Of a stretch of 64,000 nt of DNA, positions 21,625 through 28,806 are shown one piece after another. Position 1 is the stretch's first letter, and every line of letters starts with the position of its first letter. Location: assembly GCA_017303655.1 (NCBI GenBank), contig JAFLCE010000005.1:1-64000 (forward strand), read 5' to 3'. This DNA comes from Anaerolineae bacterium (lineage in GTDB: Bacteria > Chloroflexota > Anaerolineae > Anaerolineales > Villigracilaceae). A model generated the notes under the pieces. That model had not been told where the DNA came from. It made no database searches and saw only the letters and a list, made by a program, of their open reading frames with translations. The position numbers and the translations under genes were made by a program.

Positions 21625-24006
21625 CTACATCTCAACGATACAAGGCGCTTCGTCTTTGACGATTACACTTTCGCCATTCGTGAATGTGACCGTGGTCTGT
21701 TCCTGTCCGCGCACGATGGACATGCCTTTATATTTAATAGTGACAGCAAAGGGGAAAAGATTTCGTCCTTCCAGCTTAACGCGCGTGCCGGAGAGCACCG
21801 TCACGCCCATGGCTTGCATGAATAAACCCACCGGCGCGAAACCGGTTAACGAATTGCGTTCGCCGATGCCCGTGCCTTTTTCGGCATGATAACGTTGATA
21901 GAAGGCGCGATTCTGTTTTAAATTTTGAATAATGGCATTCATCAAATGTGCGGTCAGTCTGGTTGCTTCCGCACGGAAGCCATATGCAAGCAAACCTTCA
22001 GCGATCAATACATTCCACGGCAGGCTGACACTTAACGCGATCATTTCTGCTTCTTTATCTGGCACAGTCGGCATCGATGGCATGCCAAAGGGTCTATCGA
22101 ATCGTTCCGCGGTCATGAGGTTGCGTCCGATCATGGCGTAGGCGCGTTGTTGCTCCAAAGCACCTGCCCATAACGGTAGTGCGAGTGTGATGTCTTCGCC
22201 GGTCATATCTACGATCTTGATGTTGATCTTATCGGTCTCTTCCAAACCTACAACGCTGATTCGCCCAATACGCGCGAAAGTCATTTGAGTCGTCGCCACC
22301 AAACCGCCCGTGCGCCATTGGAATTGATGCCCGGCGATGACTTCGCTCTCGCCTTTGGATTTGGTGAAGTATTCGCTGATCTCCACTTCAGGTCGCTTCG
22401 CGGCTGGACTTTTGGTTTGGATCTCCACCAGCAGCCTGACTGGCGTCTCAGACTCGAACTTCGGGCGCATCGAGCCGTCGCCTTTGCGTTTGGCAATGAC
22501 TTTGGGCTCGGTCACTTGTCCCGTTTCGCGGTCGCGGTAGGAGTAATAACTAATGCGTGCGTTCCAACTCGCATCCAATGACTCTTTTAATTTGTCGGCT
22601 TGCGCAAAGATCAGTGTGGTTTCTTCATCGGGCTTATTGAGTTTCTTGCCCATTTTTATCAACGTCAACGCTTCGCGATACAGCATGGACTCAAGTGCTG
22701 GGCTGTGGACGAAGGAAACATCCATGCCTTGTGACCAGGGATTCCATACATCGAAGAGCGGGTTATCTTCCAATCCTGTTTGCAAGATGTGATCCCATTC
22801 GGGCGAACCGTCGCGGTTGCGGTCATGTGCGCCAGAGAACCACGACCAGAAGAATTTCACCAACTTGGGGAAAACATCGGCAAGAAAATCCTGGTCTTGA
22901 GTCGTTTGATAATACTTCCATGCCATGCTGGCAAGGATGGGCATGGCGAGGAACCGTCCGCGCTGACCGGCAATGCCGGGCTTCCCGTCCACTTCGCCAT
23001 CTTCGTTCTGTGTGGTTAGGAAGTTGAGCACAAGATTTTTTGCCACCTGCGGTACGACGTTCAAAATACTGGCGAGGTAATACGCATCCAAAACAAATTG
23101 ACCGTTCCATGCGGGCGGGTAATCGGTTCCGTCGCCTTTGTTGGAATGTCCATGGTCGCTGTGACGTGCTTGCACGAAGGAGGGATGCGGCAATTGATCG
23201 CTGTGCATGAACAAGGCATGCGCGGCTTTTTGGCTGAACGATAAGGCGGCATCCCAGTCTGGGTCGCCAGTGCGGATGTCGAGAGTCTGACTCTCATCTA
23301 GCATTTCAATGCGGGCGAGTTCAGCTTGCCACGGGCGGGCGGCGGTTTTACGTGCGAGGTCAAAGCCTTCGGGGATCGTGTCGAGGGCAGCTTCGGCGAA
23401 GGAAATGGTTCGAGTGGCACCAGGACCCAACTCAAGTTCCAGAATGAGCGAGGCGTGCGGACCCGGTCCGTGTTTCGGTCCGCCCGTCATGAAGATCACG
23501 GGGGCGATTCCGCTGGTTTGTCCGGCTAAGATGTTGACGAGTTGTTGTTGGGTGGGGATGATGGATTGACCATCCAGATGAGCGAGCGCGGCACAGACTT
23601 CGAGTTGAATGTTGCGCACGGAGGTGGTTTTGTTGACGAGGGTCACGCGCCCGGCTACGGCATGCGATTCGGGAACCCAGAAATCTGCCGTGGTATGCAG
23701 GTTTTCCAAGGGAACAAAATCGAGGGTTAGGAAGTTTGGATAGAAGCGGCGTAGTGACGGTTTGGTAACGAAGGTGTTAGGGTCTGTAACACTGTTGCCG
23801 CCCTCACTGAAGCGTAAAAAGAGGCGCATCGAGCGCGCTCGCGAGCCGTAGGTGGTGGCGATGCCGACCGCCGAACGTTCGGGGTCGTTGGTTCCAAGCT
23901 CCACTTCCCAGATGTGGTCGTTGGGATAATCTGGCTTGGTCAGACGGGCATCCGCTGCAAGCGTGAGGTGGAGCGGGTCGCCGAGGCGTAAAGACCAGTC
24001 GCGCAT
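21625..24006 (-). CDS. (alpha/alpha)6-barrel glycoside hydrolase (GH63/MGH-like)
   Basis: This 793-aa protein has an N-terminal beta-rich domain (residues ~1-250) followed by a helical barrel. The segments HSDHGHSNKGDGTDYPPAWNG, GQFVLDAYYLASI, GQRGRFLAMPILASMAWKYY, GSPEWDHILQTGLEDNP and WSQGMDVSFVHSPAL resemble GH63/GH15-type barrels, including mannosylglycerate and glucosylglycerate hydrolase-like domains. Catalytic acids cannot be assigned firmly; the Asp/Glu of GSPEWDH and the Asp of FVLDAYY are candidates. Its position upstream of a GH13_18 enzyme and a GT81 synthase suggests hydrolysis of a glucosylglycerate-like solute. The ATG at 24006 lies 7 bp from a consensus -10 box with no SD, so the mRNA is probably leaderless. 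Confidence 0.75.
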   Translation of the reverse strand: MRDWSLRLGDPLHLTLAADARLTKPDYPNDHIWEVELGTNDPERSAVGIATTYGSRARSMRLFLRFSEGGNSVTDPNTFVTKPSLRRFYPNFLTLDFVPLENLHTTADFWVPESHAVAGRVTLVNKTTSVRNIQLEVCAALAHLDGQSIIPTQQQLVNILAGQTSGIAPVIFMTGGPKHGPGPHASLILELELGPGATRTISFAEAALDTIPEGFDLARKTAARPWQAELARIEMLDESQTLDIRTGDPDWDAALSFSQKAAHALFMHSDQLPHPSFVQARHSDHGHSNKGDGTDYPPAWNGQFVLDAYYLASILNVVPQVAKNLVLNFLTTQNEDGEVDGKPGIAGQRGRFLAMPILASMAWKYYQTTQDQDFLADVFPKLVKFFWSWFSGAHDRNRDGSPEWDHILQTGLEDNPLFDVWNPWSQGMDVSFVHSPALESMLYREALTLIKMGKKLNKPDEETTLIFAQADKLKESLDASWNARISYYSYRDRETGQVTEPKVIAKRKGDGSMRPKFESETPVRLLVEIQTKSPAAKRPEVEISEYFTKSKGESEVIAGHQFQWRTGGLVATTQMTFARIGRISVVGLEETDKINIKIVDMTGEDITLALPLWAGALEQQRAYAMIGRNLMTAERFDRPFGMPSMPTVPDKEAEMIALSVSLPWNVLIAEGLLAYGFRAEATRLTAHLMNAIIQNLKQNRAFYQRYHAEKGTGIGERNSLTGFAPVGLFMQAMGVTVLSGTRVKLEGRNLFPFAVTIKYKGMSIVRGQEQTTVTFTNGESVIVKDEAPCIVEM

Positions 24007-24013
24007 GGCGCCA

Positions 24014-24042
24014 ATTGTACGGGCGAATGGGTGGATGGTCAA
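24014..24042 (-). promoter_or_regulatory. Promoter giving a leaderless mRNA for the GH63-like gene
   Basis: The minus strand carries -35 TTGACC (24042-24037), a 17-bp spacer and -10 TACAAT (24019-24014). Seven bases separate the -10 box from the ATG, so transcription should start at or next to the A of the start codon. Confidence 0.65.
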
Positions 24043-24061
24043 ACGGGTATAATTTAGTTTA

Positions 24062-24136
24062 TTAGTCGAGTAGTTAAATAGTTACGTAGTTTTGTGGTAA
24101 CTACCGAACTACCAAACTATGAAACTACAAAACTAA
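24062..24136. repeat. 8-nt-period inverted hairpin element (GTAGTTNN)n, copy 1
   Basis: Left-arm hexamers start at 24070 (GTAGTT), 24078 (ATAGTT), 24086 (GTAGTT) and 24094 (GTGGTA); an outer TTAGT lies at 24062. The complements AACTAC, AACTAT and AACTAC start at 24107, 24115 and 24123, with ACTAA at 24132. The result is a hairpin of 6-bp helices separated by 2x2 internal loops at an exact 8-nt period. It lies between the divergent GH63-like and MaoC genes. Confidence 0.8.
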
Positions 24137-24155
24137 CAAACGAGGAGACTAACTC

Positions 24156-24605
24156 ATGGCTGGACTTTATTTTGAAGAATTTTCTGTTGGGCAAACGGTC
24201 ACAACCCTTTCGCGCACGGTTGGGGAAGATGCCATTAATACCTTCGCAGGCTTAACCGGCGACTACAACCAGATCCACACCGATGCCGAGTTTGCCAAAG
24301 CCACACCGTTTGGTCAACGCATTGCACATGGGTTGCTGGGCTTGTCCATTGCGACGGGCTTGATCATGCGTACGGGTATGCTTGAAGGCACAGTCATTGC
24401 CTTTCGCGAAATTCAAGAATGGAAGTTCGTCAAACCCATTTTTATTGGCGATACAGTTCATGCGGTCTTAACCGTCGCTGAAACCAAAGCATTACCGCGC
24501 ATCGGCGGCGGTGCTTTGATCGCCCAAGTGGAAGTCCGCAATCAAAGCAATGAAGTGCTTCAAAAAGGCACGTTAAATTTACTGGTAATGAGCAAGCCGA
24601 AATAG
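24156..24605 (+). CDS. MaoC-family dehydratase (R-specific enoyl-CoA hydratase-like)
   Basis: This 149-aa hot-dog-fold protein begins GLYFEEFSVGQTVTTLSRTV. The hydratase-2 motif follows in FAGLTGDYNQIHTDAEFAKATPFGQRIAHGLLGLS, with the catalytic Asp/His pair in the segment D-Y-N-x-I-H. Family members hydrate enoyl-CoA in fatty-acid or polyhydroxyalkanoate metabolism; the physiological substrate here is unknown. SD GAGGAG lies 9-10 bases upstream of the ATG. It is monocistronic, downstream of a large palindromic element and upstream of a GTAGGGGC repeat. Confidence 0.9.
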   Translation: MAGLYFEEFSVGQTVTTLSRTVGEDAINTFAGLTGDYNQIHTDAEFAKATPFGQRIAHGLLGLSIATGLIMRTGMLEGTVIAFREIQEWKFVKPIFIGDTVHAVLTVAETKALPRIGGGALIAQVEVRNQSNEVLQKGTLNLLVMSKPK

Positions 24606-24619
24606 GTTTTGCTGTAATC

Positions 24620-24665
24620 GTAGGGGCAAGGCTTGTGCCACGAAGTGGTATCACCTCGCCCCTAC
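24620..24665. repeat. GTAGGGGC palindromic repeat, copy 2 (with nested hairpin)
   Basis: GTAGGGGC (24620-24627) and GCCCCTAC (24658-24665) form the outer stem. An inner TGCCAC/GTGGTA hairpin lies between. It sits in the 78-bp gap between maoC-like and pbp genes. Confidence 0.65.
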
Positions 24666-24683
24666 ATCAATGATAGGTAAACG

Positions 24684-27600
24684 ATGAACAAAGATGATAA
24701 CGATAGACTGCGACGCTTACTGCGTTCTGAAGAAGAAACTCGTCAGGATGTAGACCCCGCGCCTCTTCCCGAAGGGACAGCGGCTTCACGCAAACCGACA
24801 GGTGGGACAACGCCGATTCTGAATCTGCCCGAACTCGACGAAAACAATATGCCGCGTCCCAAACGGGTGGAAGAAACCGACTTGGACGGCACCCGCGTCT
24901 CGAATGCTGCCTACCGCCCGGCACAAGAGACCCAACCTCCGCGCGCAATGCAGGGACAGGCGAATCAGCGTCCGGCGTATCGGTTGTCAGAGAATCAAAA
25001 CCCACAACAGCAGCCACAGCAACCAGCCTATCCCACATATCAACGTTCTGTGCATACGCCCACCTTTACGGACCGTCTGGCAAATTTCTTCGGCTCGATC
25101 GGTTCTGCCTTACGTGGCAATCGCGGCTGCTTCACCCGCGGATTGATCGTCTCTGCCTTTGCTTTTGTCATCCTTGGCTTGTGTGTCGGTTCGATCCTCG
25201 TCTATCAGTATTACTCCATTGCCAGCGAACTGCCAGATGTCGCCGACTTGAAGAACCGCACTTCGCAATTTCAGACCACCCGCATCCTCGACCGAAACGG
25301 TCAGGTCTTATATGAGTTGAATGATCCAACGGCGGGGCGGCGCAATTACATTCCGCTGAGCGAGATCTCTCCGAACCTTGTCGCTGCAACGATTGCCACC
25401 GAAGATAAAGATTTTTATAGTAATGCCGGTTTCGATCCGGTTGCCATTGTCCGTGCCTTGTGGACGAACTACATCACAGACGGGCAGGGTGGTGGTGCTT
25501 CTACCATCACGCAGCAGTTGGCGCGCGCGCTTTTATTATCGCCAGAGGAGCGCTCCCAACGTACCGTCTCTCGTAAAGCCCGCGAGATTATCCTTGCGGC
25601 AGAGATCACCCGCCGTTATTCCAAAGATGAGATCCTCGAACTTTATCTCAATGAGATCTATTACGGCAACCTGGCCTATGGCATTGAAGCCGCCTCTGAA
25701 ACTTATTTCAACAAGACCGCCAAAGACCTCACCTTGGGTGAAGCCGCCTTTTTGGCTGGCTTGCCGCAATCTCCGGCTATCTATGATATTTACATCAACC
25801 CCGAAGGGACGTTAACCCGTCAGCAGCAGGTGCTGGTGTTGATGTTCGAATTGAGTCAGACAGAGAACTGCATTGAAGTCAGCAATAGTGACCAACGCAT
25901 TTGTGTAGACCCGGTCGCTGCAACAGAAGCCGCCAATCAGATCAAATCCTATGTCTTTGTGTCACCGAACTTTGGGGCACGTTATCCGCATTGGGTAAAT
26001 TTTGTCCGAGCCCAGTTGGAATCCTTGTACGACGCCCAAACCATCTATCGTTCCGGCTTTGTGGTTTACACCACGCTCGACCCGGTCTTGCAAGACCGCG
26101 CCCAGCAACTGGTGACAGACCAGGTCGCTTCGATGGTGGAGAACAATACCAAGAACGGCGCATTGGTTGCCATCAAACCCTCCACCGGTGAGATCCTCGC
26201 CATGGTCGGCTCACCCGATTTCAACAATGCCGCCATCTCCGGGCAGATCAACATGGCAGTCAGCCCCACCCGTCAGCCGGGTTCATCTATCAAACCGTTG
26301 ACCTATGTCGCTGCCTTCGAAAAAGGCTGGACCCCCGCCACCTGGACCTGGGACGTTCCCACTCAATTCCCTGACGGAGCCAATCCGCCTTATGAACCAC
26401 GCAACTACGATGGTACCTTCCACGGCGGACTCACCGTCCGCCTGGCGCTGGCTAACTCATTCAATATCCCGGCTGTCAAAGCGTTGGAATTTGTCGGCAT
26501 CTATGATGATCCCAACACACCCGAAAAAGATGGGTTGATCGCTTTTACAGAACGGCTTGGAATGACCTCACTCACTCGCGATGACTATGGCTTATCGCTC
26601 ACCCTCGGCGGTGGCGATGTCAGCCTCTATGATATGACCGCTGCATATTCCGTCTTTGCGAATGGCGGCAAAAAAGTTCCGCCCGTAGCGATCCTCAAGA
26701 TCACCACCTTCAGCGGTGAAGTCGTTTACGAATACCAGCCTCCCGAAGGCGAACAAGTCATCCGCCCTGAACATGCTTATCTTATTTCATCGATCCTTTC
26801 GGATAACGAAGCGCGCAGTTATACCTTTGGGCGTAATTCCAGATTGAACCTTTCCTTCCCCGTTGCTGCCAAGACGGGAACCACCAACGACATCCGCGAT
26901 AACTGGACCATGGGCTACACCCCAGACCTTGTCACAGGCGTATGGGTTGGCAATGCCGATTACACACCCATGGTTAGCTCATCTGGTTTGAGTGGCGCTG
27001 CACCGATCTGGTCACAATTCATGGAATATGCCGTGCCCTATGTCACCAATGGCGCGCCAACCCCGTTCATTCGTCCAAATGGAATTGTAGACAAAGTTGT
27101 GTGTAACCTGGGTGGCACCGAACCCACCAACGAATGTGGCGGACAATTCACCGAAGTCTTTGCATTCGACCAAATGCCGTTGACGAGTGACCAGGGCTTG
27201 GTGCGCCGAGTCAATCTAGATATCTGGACGAGATACGAAGCTTCCGATGCTTGTGATGGACCCACCGATCAAAAACTGGTCATGAACGTTAAAGACCCGT
27301 GGGCGCTCAAATGGTTTGAGACCGGCGACGGCAAAGCCTGGCTCAATGATCGAGGTTTGGACGAAGACCTCGACATCGCGCCTGAGCGAGAATGTCAAGA
27401 AGGTGACCCTCAACCAAAGATCGGTTTTGAGCTCAGTGATGGGCAAGTCATCACCACACCCGCGTTTGAAGTCAAAGGAACGGCAACAGCCAATGGCGGT
27501 TTCAAACAATGGCGTCTAGCATTTGGTCTGGGTGAAAACCCAGACGCCTGGACAGTCATCGGTGAAAGCGACAAACCTGTCGAAGGTGGTACCCTCACGA

Positions 27601-27845
27601 TATGGAATGTTAGCAGCCTCCCCAACGGAGTCGTCACTCTGCGCCTGACCCTCATTGGTGAAAATGCAGAAATTGACAAACGCATCCGACTTAACCTGAG
27701 CCTGCCCATTCCAACCGTGCCGACTGCCACGCCGACGATTCTGATTCCGCCCACCGCAACCGAGACTCCTACTCAGATCATCATTATCCTGCCGACAGAT
27801 ACACCCACATCTACAGCAATCCCTTCGGAAACGCCGACGCCATGA
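24684..27845 (+). CDS. Class A penicillin-binding protein (bifunctional GT51 transglycosylase / transpeptidase)
   Basis: This 1053-aa peptidoglycan synthase has a disordered cytoplasmic N-terminus (~1-145), one transmembrane helix (~150-175), and a GT51 domain (catalytic ATEDKDFY near residue 238; GGASTITQQLARALLL; LNEIYYGNLAYGIEAAS). A transpeptidase domain follows with SSIK at 534-537, the S-x-N in ALANSFN near 591 and KTGT at 730-733. The C-terminal ~250 residues add a Cys-containing region, an immunoglobulin-like segment and a Thr/Pro-rich end (TPTATPT...). The last codons overlap the next gene (ATGA), which encodes a zinc-ribbon protein. No SD is obvious; an ATG follows the GTAGGGGC palindrome by 18 bp. 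Confidence 0.92.
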   Translation: MNKDDNDRLRRLLRSEEETRQDVDPAPLPEGTAASRKPTGGTTPILNLPELDENNMPRPKRVEETDLDGTRVSNAAYRPAQETQPPRAMQGQANQRPAYRLSENQNPQQQPQQPAYPTYQRSVHTPTFTDRLANFFGSIGSALRGNRGCFTRGLIVSAFAFVILGLCVGSILVYQYYSIASELPDVADLKNRTSQFQTTRILDRNGQVLYELNDPTAGRRNYIPLSEISPNLVAATIATEDKDFYSNAGFDPVAIVRALWTNYITDGQGGGASTITQQLARALLLSPEERSQRTVSRKAREIILAAEITRRYSKDEILELYLNEIYYGNLAYGIEAASETYFNKTAKDLTLGEAAFLAGLPQSPAIYDIYINPEGTLTRQQQVLVLMFELSQTENCIEVSNSDQRICVDPVAATEAANQIKSYVFVSPNFGARYPHWVNFVRAQLESLYDAQTIYRSGFVVYTTLDPVLQDRAQQLVTDQVASMVENNTKNGALVAIKPSTGEILAMVGSPDFNNAAISGQINMAVSPTRQPGSSIKPLTYVAAFEKGWTPATWTWDVPTQFPDGANPPYEPRNYDGTFHGGLTVRLALANSFNIPAVKALEFVGIYDDPNTPEKDGLIAFTERLGMTSLTRDDYGLSLTLGGGDVSLYDMTAAYSVFANGGKKVPPVAILKITTFSGEVVYEYQPPEGEQVIRPEHAYLISSILSDNEARSYTFGRNSRLNLSFPVAAKTGTTNDIRDNWTMGYTPDLVTGVWVGNADYTPMVSSSGLSGAAPIWSQFMEYAVPYVTNGAPTPFIRPNGIVDKVVCNLGGTEPTNECGGQFTEVFAFDQMPLTSDQGLVRRVNLDIWTRYEASDACDGPTDQKLVMNVKDPWALKWFETGDGKAWLNDRGLDEDLDIAPERECQEGDPQPKIGFELSDGQVITTPAFEVKGTATANGGFKQWRLAFGLGENPDAWTVIGESDKPVEGGTLTIWNVSSLPNGVVTLRLTLIGENAEIDKRIRLNLSLPIPTVPTATPTILIPPTATETPTQIIIILPTDTPTSTAIPSETPTP

Positions 27846-28552
27846 AAGCCTTAAACTGCCCCAATTGTGGGGCGGCATTGCCCGCCCGCAGCTTGAAAGA
27901 TGACATTGCCTCATGTGAGTTTTGCGGCATAAGCTTTCGCATCCCAAAATCTCTAACGCCCGAACCCGATATGGGCGACCTGCTCCTCGGCGCAGACTTT
28001 AGCCAGCGCATTAACCCAGGCTGGGAATTGGTAAACGAAGATAAACTCAGTTTTCATAAAGGTCCGCCTGCCGAGTTGCGCGGAAAATTCAAGCCACAGG
28101 TCAATTCGTATTATGCGTTGAAAAGTTCCGGCTTTCTAGATAACTTCGATGTCAGTGCCACCATCCGATTCCTAGATGGGGACAAGGAATGGATCCGCGC
28201 AGGATTCTTTTTCCGCCACACCACCGAAGGCGGATATGGGATCATGGTTTCTGTGCAGGCGTCATACACGTTCGGGTACGTCGCCAAGGATGAAAAAGGG
28301 GAGCTGCTTTTTTATAAGATCATGCCGTGGGCGTATCACACCGCGTTGCGCTCCGGTAATAATGAGTTCAATCGCTTGCGAGTGATCTGTAACGGCGATA
28401 ACTTCCGGATCTATTTGAACGGTGTCCTCGCGACCTCTTTTCAGGATGACAGGTTCAAGATGGGGAAGTTCTACCTAGCAGCCGAGCCGAGCGAAAAGTC
28501 GTCTATGGAGGTTGGGTTTTCTGATCTTCAGGTGAGGGAAGTGCCTCGGTAA
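27842..28552 (+). CDS. Zinc-ribbon plus concanavalin-like domain protein coupled to the PBP
   Basis: This 236-aa protein has an N-terminal zinc ribbon (CPNCGAALPARSLKDDIASCEFC, residues 6-28). A beta-sandwich of the LamG/DUF1080 kind follows (residues ~45-236: VSATIRFLDGDKEWIRAGFFFRHTTEGGYGIMVS, FNRLRVICNGDNFRIYLNG, KFYLAAEPSEKSSMEVGFSDLQV). There is no signal peptide or membrane segment, so it is probably cytoplasmic, which is odd for a carbohydrate-binding-like fold. The 4-bp overlap with the PBP gene implies coupled synthesis. The function is unknown. Confidence 0.8.
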   Translation: MKALNCPNCGAALPARSLKDDIASCEFCGISFRIPKSLTPEPDMGDLLLGADFSQRINPGWELVNEDKLSFHKGPPAELRGKFKPQVNSYYALKSSGFLDNFDVSATIRFLDGDKEWIRAGFFFRHTTEGGYGIMVSVQASYTFGYVAKDEKGELLFYKIMPWAYHTALRSGNNEFNRLRVICNGDNFRIYLNGVLATSFQDDRFKMGKFYLAAEPSEKSSMEVGFSDLQVREVPR

Positions 28553-28626
28553 GCAGAATCAGGCTAAAATCCGGGTTGAGGCGCTGAATCCGCCTTAAAG
28601 TCAGGCTCTCTTCACTGATTAATACC

Positions 28627-28655
28627 TTGACTCATGACCGTAGAATCCATATAAT
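28627..28655 (+). promoter_or_regulatory. Sigma-70-type promoter of rpoC
   Basis: -35 TTGACT (28627-28632), a 17-bp spacer and -10 TATAAT (28650-28655). The start is predicted near 28662, giving a leader of about 145 nt. Confidence 0.75.
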
Positions 28656-28695
28656 TGACAAGTTGGATGTAAATATAAAAAAAGAGATAACACCA

Positions 28696-28729
28696 GCAAG
28701 CGCTTGAGGAAATCACTCGAAGCGCTTGC
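28696..28729 (+). promoter_or_regulatory. Leader hairpin in the rpoC 5' UTR (candidate attenuator)
   Basis: GCAAGCGCTTGAG pairs with CTCGAAGCGCTTGC (one bulged G), loop about 7 nt, followed by the T-rich ATTTGTTTGTCT. It lies between the promoter and the ribosome-binding site. Confidence 0.5.
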
Positions 28730-28806
28730 ATTTGTTTGTCTCTGGTATGCGTCAGCTACACGCTACCGATACTCAAAAGAAATTTTATTTTTTAGGAGAG
28801 GATCCA

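Noticed and set aside
28726-28806. Upstream extension of rpoC to a TTG
   Set aside because: It would translate through the leader hairpin. A GTG with AGGAGAGG directly upstream fits the family's N-terminus.
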